From Utricularia gibba (Eukaryota > Streptophyta > Magnoliopsida > Lamiales > Lentibulariaceae): 64,000 nt of DNA. Both the position numbers and the translations under genes were made by a program. Positions 30,621 to 42,252 of this stretch are shown in pieces (position 1 is the stretch's first letter; the number at the start of each line of letters is the position of its first letter). The stretch spans positions 992,001 to 1,056,000 of the forward strand of contig NEEC01000017.1 of assembly GCA_002189035.1 (NCBI GenBank), written 5' to 3'. Below the pieces are notes generated by a model. It saw only the letters and a list, made by a program, of their open reading frames with translations. It made no database searches and was not told the origin of the DNA.

Positions 30621-32806
30621 ATGAACAATTCAGCGTCTCAGTTCATGGACAAGAAAATCATGGATCTCTCTAAGCCCCAAGCTGTTGCCGATGGCGAAGA
30701 GAATATTTTCGTCGATTTCCTTGATCGCCAATCGGAGAAGAAGGAGGATGTTCTCGCCAGCTACGATTTCATGCCAATTCGAAAAGGCCTTGGATCTGCG
30801 TCCACGATGGCGACTTTTTCTTCGGATGTCGATACCGGAGATGTGGATTTTGCCCGTAGAACGTGGAATTCGTTGGATTCCAAAAGCGGTGCCCCTTCAA
30901 TCAGAGTATTTTTTTTTTTTTTCCATTACTTGTCTTTCATTTTTTGTTTTCTTCTTGTTTTGGAAATTCTTGGTTTTGAGGAGTTCATATTGCCATCATT
31001 TGTTTGTATTTTGCTGTGAGTTTCTTGAAGTATAATAGGCTAGCTAATCTGATGGGATTCTGAATGCAGTTGTCCAAACTTTGTTCCGCTGATTTAGTCG
31101 GCCTTTCTTTGTGTTTGTTTTTTTTAGAGTTATAATGCTCTCGACGCTGATGAATCTGCCAAGTTCAGCCAACCGAAGCAGAAAAACAGCGATGTGCCTT
31201 CGAACTTTTCATTAGTTTGGGAGATGGATATGATGTTGAAGAAAAATATGGAGAGTGTGACACATTGCGTTGATACTATGAGCGCTCAGTTATCTCAACT
31301 GGAAACAAGAACTCGCAACCTTGAGAATTCCATCCATGAACTGAAGGAATCAGTTCACAATAATCATGGCAGCATTGATGGGCGAATGAGGCTGTTGGAG
31401 AATATTCTGAATGAGGTACGTCTGCATTTCAGTTTTAGGTGGAGACGGCTCCCTTTTATTATTCAATCAGTTATTTATCTCCAGAAGTATGCTGTTGCTC
31501 TGGATTGCAGATTTCTTAGCTTTGTTCTTTGTGGCCTTTTGTGTTTTTCTTCCTGAAATTAGATTTCGTGGTGCTTATTGCATTTGAAAAGAATTTAGAA
31601 ATCACTACTTCTGTATCCCATTTAAGTTCTGCTATTTATGAAACCTTGTTACAGGTGCGAAATGGTGTGGGGATTATCAAAGACAAGCAAGAAATAATGG
31701 AAGCTCAACTTCAGATAGCTAAACTGCAAGTTTCCCCAGTGGAAAAAGATGAAAGCAATAGCACTGCTCTTGCGGATCCCACTCAAGGGGCATCTGGTAA
31801 CCAGCAGTTCCCCAGTTATTCTCTTGCACAGCCACCTCAGTCACAACCTGCACTTCCTCCACCCCCAAATCAAAATTTACAGCTTCCGTTTCAACCCCCT
31901 GCCCGAGAATCCTACTTCCTCCCATCGACCCAAACTCCAGAAAACCCACCTCAGCAGTATCAAGTCTCTGCTCCACAGCCACCACCGCAGCCGCAGCTGC
32001 AACCTGTCCAAATTCCACAGCAACAACAATATCAACCACCCTCCTCCCAGCCACCACCGCAGCCACAGCTTCAGCCTGTCCAAATTCCACAGCAACAACA
32101 ATATCAATCACCCTCTCCCCAGCCGCAATATCCTCAACAACCTCCTCCCTCTCAACCCCCGCCTGCTATGCCTTCCCAACAGCCTCCAACATTTTCAGCT
32201 GCAAATCCCCCATCTATGTTGATGCCGCCCTATGGCCAGAATCCGGAGGAAGCTTCTTATGCTCCGCCTCAAACTTACCCACCCAGCATGCATCCTTCAT
32301 CATCTCGGCCACCAACCGGATTATCTCAACCTCCTCCTCCTGAGCAGCCCTATGGACCTGGACCTACTCCAAATACGTACTTTCCTTTACCTAGCAGAAC
32401 GGGTCCTGGATTTTCTGGACCTTACGGACCTCCTGGTGGTACCGGGGAAGCATATCCGAATCCATACAACAACCCTCAATCACAATATGGTGGTAGCTCC
32501 CACTTGAAGCCTCAGCAACGTCCTCAGCTGCCCACCGCCCGAATATTACCTGAGGCATTGCCAACGGCTGCTCCAGTAGGGAGTTCCTCATCCGGGTCCG
32601 GTGGCTCCGGAAGCAAGATTCCTACAGATGATGTGGTCGACAGAGTTGCAGCCATGGGGTTCCCCAGAGATCAGGTGAGAGCGACGGTTAGAAGGTTGAG
32701 TGAGGATGGGCATCCCATTGATTTGAATGCAGTTCTTGACAAGTTGATGAATGGAGGAGGGGAAGGTCAAGCAGCCCAGCAGCGAGGTTGGTTTGGGCGG
32801 CCGTAG
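30621..32806 (+). CDS. DUF1421 protein of the FLOE family
   Basis: Exons 30621-30905, 31128-31415 and 31655-32806 give 574 residues. Layout: an acidic N-terminus with QFMDKKIMDL and the LASYDFMPIR motif; an Asp/Ser-rich segment; a coiled-coil region (about 115-220, with LSQLETRTRNLE and MRLLENILNEV); a long Pro/Gln/Tyr-rich low-complexity region (about 240-480); and a C-terminal DUF1421 domain with DDVVDRVAAMGFPRDQVRATVRR, a UBA-like fold. Arabidopsis FLOE1 of this family forms water-dependent condensates in seeds; this gene looks closer to the FLOE2/FLOE3 branch by its N-terminus, from memory. A 72-bp tandem duplication lies in the Pro/Gln region. Role here is inferred from the family. Confidence 0.9.
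31976..32119 (+). repeat. In-frame 72-bp tandem duplication in the Pro/Gln-rich region
   Basis: Two units (31976-32047, 32048-32119) each encode 24 residues with the pattern QPPPQPQLQPVQIPQQQQYQ. They differ at a handful of bases and lengthen the disordered region of the FLOE-type protein. Confidence 0.93.
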
Positions 32807-33175
32807 GATTTGGGTTTCTTCCCACAAGTCTTGTGGACATTCGACTTCGCGGTGATTTGGTTACGCGCAGTTTGTGAATTGCAGTTGCTTTGTGGATGAC
32901 GTACGGTGTGCATAAGCATTTGATTCTAACAAGCACTCAAAATCAGCGTCGGCCGAAGTACGGTTTTGTTGGGTCTCGCTGTTCGGGCGCTAGGGCTTAT
33001 CTACATGGGCCTTGACGGACCCCAGCAGCGCGGCTCGGCTCGGCTCAGCTTAATTTATCGCATGGGCGTTCGTTTCCGGGCCTAAAGAGCCAGGCCGTAC
33101 TTCTTCATCGGTCGCCCGAAATTCGTCAGCCGGCTCAGCGTCTTCTGTAGCAATCGCTTCTCTTCATCAGCGGCA
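32807..33175. other. Spacer between FLOE-type and IPMDH genes
   Basis: Holds the FLOE 3' UTR and the IPMDH promoter. A TGGGCC motif lies at 33006-33011 and GC-rich 5' UTR sequence precedes the IPMDH ATG. No TATA box is clear. Confidence 0.55.
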
Positions 33176-35457
<2,282 letters not shown>

Positions 35458-36860
35458 GTAAACAGCAACTCCGTCTGGTCTGTTATTCCCCTGTGGTTCA
35501 GCTACTCAAAGAACTCCGAGCATATAAGTTGACATGTGTTTCTTGGGAGCATTTTCTGCATGCTGGCTCTGGAATGTCTATGTCATGTTACCCCATGTTT
35601 CACAAGGGATGGGAATCGAGCTCCCCCTGGTTCCCCCTTCCGGCCTTTGTGTGTGAAACAAGGGAGGGGGGAATGGAGAGCTTTCTGGATGCGAAAAGCA
35701 AAGATGCTGCCCCAGCCCCGCGAGAGTGGTGGCGTGGTCCCTTCCATTCCCTTGGCTCCCAGAGTTCGCTGTCGCCCAGATTCCAAGAATGACACCGCGT
35801 CGCCCACTGCGATTCCCGTCCAACGAATGTAATGAGATTCACCGGGGAAAGTAAACCCTATCGTATAAGGAACCCGCATCAATGTCAAAGGGACACGAAC
35901 CCACTTCACATCCAACCGCGCCATTCACGTCTTTCCAATTTCGACATCAAGTTAGGCACCAACTGAACCAAATATGAAATATCCAATTCTTTACTGCATC
36001 AATATTTATAAATTTATAATTAATTCTTATATTTCAATATATAATTATTCACTAATTATTTATATCTATTTGACGTAACTTTTCTGAAATAAGGTCATTG
36101 TCTAAGGTATAATGTAAGAATCTTAGGTAAATCTTTCATCGATTAAGTATATGGATAAAGTAACAGTTTGCATAGAATTAACTTATCTAATTCTGCATAA
36201 AATCTTTTTTTGATGTTCTAAAAGTATATCATATAACACAAAATGAATCGTTATATTTTCTATTTATCGAGAAGTGTTTTAATCGGATCGATATATGATC
36301 TTTCAAATGATTTGATATTTTGAGATCGATATCGAAAAAATTTATAGTATAAGATCGATATTCAATATTAGGATATTAGGGTTTAGGGTATGCACTTCTA
36401 ATATTCAATACTCATCATATACGATTGAATTTGTAAAAAGTGTGCCGCAATCCTCCACGGAAAGGGGAAATGGACAGGGGAAAAAGCGTACGTGGGGGAT
36501 ATGCATATGGGTCCCACAGGGAATCCCACCCTTTTCCCTTTAGTTTTTTTTAGCTTTACTAGAATAAAGTGGCTACCAGCCTCGTCATCAAATATTCTGG
36601 ACTCTAAATAAAAATAATTATTTTAATTATTTTTGAATGATTTTAATTAAATCAATTAATTCAACTCTATATTGGGTGTTATTTTTCTAAAATGATTTTT
36701 CGAGAAATACTTTTAATAAAATGAAAATTAAATTTCTACTTCTAAATTTTTACTATTTTTAAGATTGAATTTTCAAAAAATAAAAAGAAAACCTGAAGCA
36801 TTTGTTGTTCAGAACGTGAACTAAATAATTAAAATGTTTGAAACCGCCTTTCCTCCATAG

Positions 36861-36894
36861 TGACGTCGAGGAGGGGTTGGAATCCATGACGTCA
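36861..36894 (+). promoter_or_regulatory. Paired TGACGTC / TGACGTCA (bZIP, TGA/CRE-like) motifs
   Basis: TGACGTC at 36861-36867 and the palindrome TGACGTCA at 36887-36894 are 26 bases apart and lie 26-60 bases upstream of a TATA box. In plants such pairs bind TGA-type or other bZIP factors and are common in stress- and salicylate-responsive promoters. Confidence 0.65.
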
Positions 36895-36919
36895 TGCATA
36901 CGCACACGCCCCCTCCCGC

Positions 36920-36927
36920 TATAAAAG
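36920..36927 (+). promoter_or_regulatory. TATA box of the small 36980 gene
   Basis: TATAAAAG lies 53 bases upstream of the ATG, in a GC-rich setting and just downstream of the bZIP motifs. It is the clearest TATA box in the window. Confidence 0.75.
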
Positions 36928-36979
36928 CGCGCCACACGCAGCATTCTATTTCCTATAGCCTAAACCTTCAACCAGAGCA

Positions 36980-37314
36980 ATGGACTCCAACGGCTCCAAG
37001 CGCAAGCTCTTCTCCAAATCCAGCTTCATCCGGCCCTTCCACCGGGGGCCAAGGCCGCCGCCCCCAGTTACTCGTCTCCGGATCTAATGGAGTTCCTCAC
37101 GAGGCCCCCCATGGGGTTCTTCATCCTGAACCAGGACATGGTTTACCCTCCTCCGCCTCCCAAGGTCTCCTTCATGCTCCCGGAGAAGGCCAACTCCTGC
37201 AGCCACGTGCATAACTTCCCCGGGAGAGGCGCCGACGAGGACGGAGTCGACGATAAGGCCACCAGGTACATACTCAGCGTGCAGGAGAGGTTTCGACTGG
37301 AACAAGTGAACTGA
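36980..37314 (+). CDS. Small plant protein of unknown function, broken by a one-base shift
   Basis: A single-exon gene with a strong promoter and a 3' AATAAATA signal near 37454. The first 22 codons from 36980 read MDSNGSKRKLFSKSSFIRPF plus two more residues. The frame then needs one extra base in the G run 37044-37048 to continue as SSPDLMEFLTRPPMGFF and end with RYILSVQERFRLEQVN at 37312-37314. With that base it would be 111 residues. The basic, Ser-rich N-terminus, Pro-rich middle and conserved-looking LMEFLTRPPMGFF segment suggest a real protein, but I cannot name the family. As given, the first frame stops at about 37084. The shift is probably a sequence error. Confidence 0.6.
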
Positions 37315-37841
37315 TGAGAGAGTCACAGTCGCAGCAGGCAGCTATGGGTTTTCTCTCATGTCTTGCTTGGTATCATCAGTTCATGGTCCTCTGTATCTAA
37401 AAGCTTTTGTCCATCCCTGTATCTACCCAACACTGTAATAACTCCAGTACAGAATAAATATTGTACATTACATACTCACTGTTAGTGTTTCTCTCTTGTG
37501 AATTCATGGAGTTTTGACCCTTTGGGCACTGGGTTGAAATGGATCAGCAGGAACCAACAAAAGGGTCCCGGTTGGAGTGTGAAACCGGGTTCAGTGGATG
37601 GGAAAAAGCAGGTTTCAGATAGAGATCAAAAAAGAGGTCTGATCATGACATATACTTTGCCTCCCTTTAAGCCCTTCCGGGTTCCGGCCAGCACCTTTTG
37701 CCTCCACAAGGTCTATTTTAGCATCCATGTCCAGAGATCCTTCTTCCCTAAGCAAAGAAAGGCCGCCCTCCTACTTATTCCCGAGCAAACGCCGCTGTTC
37801 GGAACTGGATTTGAGTTTAGGTGTCTCCCGGTGAAGAAGGG
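37315..37841. other. 3' UTR of the small gene and promoter of the first DUF3339 gene
   Basis: A polyadenylation-like AATAAATA lies near 37454. The rest is unremarkable upstream sequence of the DUF3339 gene. No additional gene is seen. Confidence 0.5.
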
Positions 37842-38054
37842 ATGGGAGCGGATTGGGGGCCGGTGGTGGTGGCGGTGGTGATGTTCGTCGTCCTCTCGCC
37901 GGGGCTGCTGTTCCAGTTGCCGGCAAGGGCAAGGGTGATCGAGTTCGGCAACATGTTCACCAGTGGGATCTCTATACTTGTTCATGCTGTAATCTACTTC
38001 TGTATCTACACTATCCTGATTGTAGCCATCGGAGTTCATATACATTCCGGCTGA
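37842..38054 (+). CDS. DUF3339 microprotein (copy A)
   Basis: A 70-residue protein with two hydrophobic segments (about 6-21 and 43-65) and the family marks MGADWGP, LSPGLLFQLPAR, EFGNMFTSG and SILVHAVIYF. Single exon. The start at 37842 is chosen because the family begins M-x-DWGP; an in-frame ATG seven codons upstream exists. DUF3339 proteins are plant-specific and usually clustered; their function is unknown. It faces copy B with 263 bases between the stops. Confidence 0.88.
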   Translation: MGADWGPVVVAVVMFVVLSPGLLFQLPARARVIEFGNMFTSGISILVHAVIYFCIYTILIVAIGVHIHSG

Positions 38055-38317
38055 CTTCGCCTCCTTCACTACTTTTCTACTTCCATTGTAATCCATAACC
38101 CGTTCCTGGAAATTCCCAGAACAGTAATCAGGCAACACAGCATACACAAAAAGCAAATCATGTTCGTTAATCAAGAAGGATTAGGCGATTTCAACTGCAC
38201 CAGCCCACATGGCTGAAATTGTAGTTTTAATTCTTCTGATTCACACAAGAATTATTACAGTGCCCGTGATGGGAAACTTGTCCTGAATTAGGACACTAGT
38301 CATGGAGCGTAGGACTT

Positions 38318-38527
38318 CTAGCCCAGGTACATATGGATTCCGATGGCCAACAAGAAGATGCACATAAGGCCGAAGAACACAACGGAGTGAACCAAGATGG
38401 AAGCGCCGCTCGTCTGGAAGTTTCCAAACTCGACGTAGCGATTCTGGCCGGGAACCTGAATCAGCAGCCCCGGCGTCAGCACCACGAACAGCGCCACGGC
38501 AATGAAGACCGGCCCCCAATCTAACAT
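38318..38527 (-). CDS. DUF3339 microprotein (copy B)
   Basis: A 69-residue, single-exon protein with the same layout as copy A: MLDWGPVFIAVALFVVLTPG, then VEFGNFQTSGASILVHSVVFF and a second membrane segment ending IGIHMYLG. It is only about half identical to copy A by eye, so the duplication is not recent. The two copies converge. Confidence 0.88.
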   Translation of the reverse strand: MLDWGPVFIAVALFVVLTPGLLIQVPGQNRYVEFGNFQTSGASILVHSVVFFGLMCIFLLAIGIHMYLG

Positions 38528-38854
38528 CTCTGTGCGCTGGTTAGGCCAAATGTGATGCTGGGTGATGGGTTCAAATAGGCAAATGGTGATTGTGAAGCAT
38601 AAGTAGTTGTCCTGAGGACGTTAAAGGCCTGCTGTGAGTTTGGAATTTCGCCGTTGCTTAGAAGATGGAAATTCCATCAAACTGCACGACAAACAAGATT
38701 CCATCTACACAAAATAGCTGGTAAATAAATCCCCGGCATTATAAAAATGTAAAAGTCAGCATCAAAACCTGGAATCCGAGCTCAAAATTTAGGATCTAAA
38801 TGTTAAGAAGCTGTGTGGTGAAATGGAGTAGCCATAAGGAAAACGAAACTAGGC
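38528..38854. other. Spacer between DUF3339 copy B and TOM20
   Basis: Holds the promoter of DUF3339 copy B and the 3' UTR of TOM20, both on the minus strand. Nothing else recognised. Confidence 0.5.
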
Positions 38855-40595
38855 TTATTTCTGAGTAGGGGATGGGGGCATGTTGGATTTTGCAAACCCC
38901 AGCCAGACCACAAGGCCGACACCAAGCATAATCCACCCAAGGATGTCATACTTGAGATCAGAATTCTTGTTCTTCTTGGCACTCGGCTCCTGCAGGAATC
39001 ATTGCAGATGATGGGATTCAATATTGAACATGAATGGGATTCATTGATAATCAGAAGTTCGCATAAGAGGATAGTCAGTAGTCACTCTGAATATTACAGA
39101 TAAATATCATTGGCACCGAATGAAACGAACTCCTTTTAGATGCGATTATGGAAGTAGTTTGGGATGCCATGGTTTTTTCATTAGACAACAAAATTCTAAT
39201 CTTGGGGAGTTATAAAAAGGGAGTTCACCATTTCCTGATGAAAATAACAAACAATGTAGGAAAATTCATATAGCAGTAGAATTGCGCCCTTACCTTCGCA
39301 CTTGTAAAAGTGGACGCACTCTCTCCTATAGTCTGCTGACCCAAGCCATGCCTGTGGAGCTCCAAATGAAACTCAGGAGCCTGAAAAAGCCGGAAATAAT
39401 AGCTAAATTAGTTGCACTACGAATTCAAGATGACAAAACTCACGAACAAACATTGGCAGTAAAAATATAAAATGACTCTATACGGATCAAATCATGTGTA
39501 TTGGAAGATTTGAACCTTGATACCAAGACCATCTAACGAAAAGGCCCCAACAAACTAGAACTGCAGTTTTAGACTTTTTCCAACATTATGCTTATAATTG
39601 CAGAGGCAAAACGATGTGGAGCAATAAACACAAAACACCTCTATAAAGCAGTTGCAATTCCAGTTTTTCTAATTCAACCCAACTTCTAAATCTCACAAAC
39701 AAACTCTAGACCTGCAGATGAAATTGTAACAAAACCCAGCAGTTTTCAAGAATGAAATTCAAGTATAACTCTTAGGAGCACAAACAAAGTAGTTTCCCAG
39801 AATCCTAAACAAGGAAAATTAGTTGAATTACCCTCTCAGCGAGTTCTACAGAATTCTTATAAAGATCATTTTGTGGTTCCTGCACAAGAAAATCAACACT
39901 GCGTGAATTTCAATATACCATATCCATAAGCAGAGACCCCTCAACAACTAGATTACCAGTTCATATGCCTGCTCAAAATACTGAGCCGCCTTATCAAAGT
40001 CACCCTTAGCCTCCTCCTGATCAGGAGTCAGAAATCCATTGGAAGTATATGCGTTCCCAAGGGACCATAGAGCCTCGTGCTTGGTAGGGTCAACAAGCAC
40101 TGCCTCCTCGAGCTTATCTATAGCATCTGTGATAACCCAACCATCGCATTAGCCTATTTTGCCAAGGCCACAAATAAAGCTAAAACCCCAGGTACCAAAC
40201 TCATGAATAAACCATTTTCTAACATCGCAAACTAAATTCCGGATCTTTACGTCAAACAAGGCAAATTTTTGCAAACAGGGGCGTGATTAGCGCCCATCCT
40301 CCTCACAAATTCAGGATAACCAAAGTAATTTAACCTTGAATCATGTTCTTCGATTCTGGGCCTTTCTGAAACTGTGACAACTGAAGCAGCGCGCCACCCC
40401 ATTTGGTGAGATTCTACAAACAAATCATGGATCAGCAAACCCGAAAAACAAAACTTCAACAAATAAAGAAGTGTAGCTAGTAGCAATGAGAGTGAGAACA
40501 TCAGCATCATTGGGATTGTTTTCGTAATTGGATTCCGCATTTCTGCGCTCTTGCTCGAAGAAAAGCAGGCGCTCGAAGTCGCCCCCGATTTCCAT
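38855..40595 (-). CDS. TOM20: Mitochondrial import receptor TOM20 (plant type)
   Basis: Outer-membrane receptor for mitochondrial presequences. Plant TOM20 is tail-anchored, unlike fungal and animal TOM20. Exons: 40595-40500, 40413-40335, 40126-39957, 39879-39832, 39380-39294, 38989-38855; joined frame 204 residues. Family marks: [60 protein letters not shown] (TPR-like), KAPEFH-like [15 protein letters not shown], and a C-terminal anchor [19 protein letters not shown] followed by [11 protein letters not shown]. An in-frame ATG at 40631 would add 12 acidic residues; I prefer 40595 because known plant TOM20 proteins begin a few residues before the FxRLLxFE motif. The intron at 39381-39831 contains a SINE-like scrap. 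Confidence 0.94.
39480..39545 (-). other. Possible SINE/tRNA-derived scrap in a TOM20 intron
   Basis: On the minus strand GGTATCAAGGTTCAAATCTT resembles the B-box region of tRNA-derived plant SINEs. There is no clear A box, tail or target duplication, so this is only suggestive. Confidence 0.25.
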
Positions 40596-40848
40596 CTCCG
40601 ATTCTTCCGCTTCACGGGCACTGGCTTCCAAATTCCACCTCCAGTATCCTTTTTCCTGAAAATATTATTTAGGGTTTTTTCAGTTGACTGCCTATCATTT
40701 TTTTTTATATGACTTAGATATTTAGGGTTTTTTTATGCAAGCCGCCACGGTGTAAAGTTTCGATCTTACAGCTGCTACTGCTTCTCCGGCGATCGGCGAT
40801 CTTGATGCCGACGGTTTTAGGCATCCTCTATGTAACGAATCAGAAAAT

Positions 40849-42252
40849 TCAGCAATAATTTGCCCACCCCACTGTTTTCTTCGAAGTTTCCCTCATCTCG
40901 ACTCTCTGGTTCACAACATCCTCCCATCTTCCAGCCTCTGCATACATATTCGATAAAACCACATGAACCCCAGAATTCTGAGGATCTATACGCAGAATCT
41001 CTTTCGCCACTCTCTCGGCAGCCTCAATGTCCCCATATTCCTTGCAAGCACTCAACAGTGCCCCCCAAATCTCCACGTCGGCATCATAGTTCATTCCTCT
41101 GATCAATTGCTCGGCCTCTGAAATCTGGCCACCCCTACCAAGTAGATCAACAATGCAACTGTAGTGCTTTATTTTGGGTTCAATCCCATAAAGCAATCTC
41201 ATCGAGTAGAAAATCTCCCTGCCACGATCTAACAGCCCAGCACGGCAACAAGCAGTTAAGACTCCCACAAGTGTGATCTCATTTGGTTTCATTTTTTCTT
41301 TTTCCATCATTCGGAAGAAGGACATGGCTTCCTCAGCATCTCCATGAGCCGCCAATCCGCATATTATTGCATTCCATGTTGCCACGTTCTTCACTTTTAA
41401 TCCATGGAAACACTGTTTTGCCTTGACTACTTGTCCATTCTTTGCATACATATCAACTACTGCAGTCCCAAGAATTAGATTCAGCTCCAATCCGTTTTCC
41501 GCAATGTACCTGTGGATCCGCTCTCCCAATTCCAAGCACGCTGTCTGTGCGCAAGCTGACAATACAGAAGAAAGAACAACTTCATTAGGCTCCAGTCCTT
41601 CTACAACCATTCGCTGAAACAATCGTATCGCCTCCTCCGCTCTACAGTTCTGAGCATACCCACATATCATCGTAATCCAGATATTCAAATGCCCCCGTTC
41701 CAGCATTTCATCAAACATCTTTCGTGCATCAGCAAGTTTTCCGGATGCAGAGTAAGCCCTCACCACCCCATTGGCGACATGCAAATCCTTCTCCAACCCG
41801 AACTTCAACGCGCTTGCGTGCACCTGGTCACACACATTTATCATCTTAGCATTTGCGCAAGCCTTGAGAACGAAAGGAAAAGTATACGTTCCAGGTGAAA
41901 TTCCACGTCTTCGCATTTCAACGTAGAGGGTAAGTCCCTCACTCGGATTCAAGCCACTGGCCTTGGCTCTAATCAAAGTGTTCCACATGAAAGTGTTGGG
42001 TGAAGGTGCGTTAAGAAGGAGTTTTTGAGCATAATCGACGCTTCCCGAAGACGACAGAGCACAAAAGTTCAGCAACCGGCTAGCGGCGAAGGTATCGCGA
42101 ATGCATCCGGATACTATCATTTGGGCGTGAATTTCCTTGAGCTGATCCATGGACTTGCATTCGTTGGCTAACACTGCGGCCGCCATGGTTTTACTGGAAA
42201 AGCTTGTCGCCAAGAAACAAGCTTGCCTCTTCATCAATTGGTGATATTTCAA
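40849..42252 (-). CDS. Pentatricopeptide repeat protein, PLS class with E domain
   Basis: A single-exon gene of 467 residues. PLS-type PPR repeats run from about residue 65 to 370 (for example NTFMWNTLIRA, IWITMICGYAQN, ATWNAIICGLAAHG). An E domain follows (VEIWGALLSACKEYGDIEAAE ... VLSNMYAEAGRWEDV), and the protein ends soon after with KKTVGWANYC, without E+ completion or a DYW deaminase. Such proteins bind organellar RNA, mostly for C-to-U editing with a DYW partner supplied in trans. An ATG at 42183 (MAAAVLANECKSM) could also be used. Upstream there are several TGGGCC motifs (42350-42387). The organelle targeted is not predictable by eye. Confidence 0.92.
   Translation of the reverse strand: MKYHQLMKRQACFLATSFSSKTMAAAVLANECKSMDQLKEIHAQMIVSGCIRDTFAASRLLNFCALSSSGSVDYAQKLLLNAPSPNTFMWNTLIRAKASGLNPSEGLTLYVEMRRRGISPGTYTFPFVLKACANAKMINVCDQVHASALKFGLEKDLHVANGVVRAYSASGKLADARKMFDEMLERGHLNIWITMICGYAQNCRAEEAIRLFQRMVVEGLEPNEVVLSSVLSACAQTACLELGERIHRYIAENGLELNLILGTAVVDMYAKNGQVVKAKQCFHGLKVKNVATWNAIICGLAAHGDAEEAMSFFRMMEKEKMKPNEITLVGVLTACCRAGLLDRGREIFYSMRLLYGIEPKIKHYSCIVDLLGRGGQISEAEQLIRGMNYDADVEIWGALLSACKEYGDIEAAERVAKEILRIDPQNSGVHVVLSNMYAEAGRWEDVVNQRVEMRETSKKTVGWANYC

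Larger units (their letters stand above)
35458..36979. other. Intergenic: GC-rich block, then AT-rich DNA, then a promoter
   Basis: 35458-35590 is probably IPMDH 3' UTR. 35590-35930 is unusually GC-rich, is open in several frames at once and matches nothing I recognise. 35940-36850 is AT-rich, with a short telomere-like TTAGGGTTTAGGG near 36376. 36640-36740 resembles the AT-rich inverted-repeat elements seen at 42406 and 60870. 36861-36927 is the promoter of the next gene. Confidence 0.5.

Noticed and set aside
31529-31654. Apparent 5' extension of the large FLOE reading frame
   Set aside because: The segment is intron 2: a clear acceptor ending TTACAG sits at 31654 and exon 2 ends with a consensus donor at 31415.
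31719-32111. Long antisense frames over the Pro/Gln-rich exon
   Set aside because: Shadows of a repetitive, GC-balanced coding exon; the sense frame carries conserved DUF1421 sequence.
36376-36390. Telomere-like TTAGGGTTTAGGG
   Set aside because: Only two repeat units in AT-rich intergenic DNA; short telo-box-like strings are common in plants and there is no gene start close by.
37713-38174. 153-residue minus-strand frame over DUF3339 copy A
   Set aside because: Antisense to a conserved microprotein; composition is His/Arg/Pro-biased as expected of a shadow frame.
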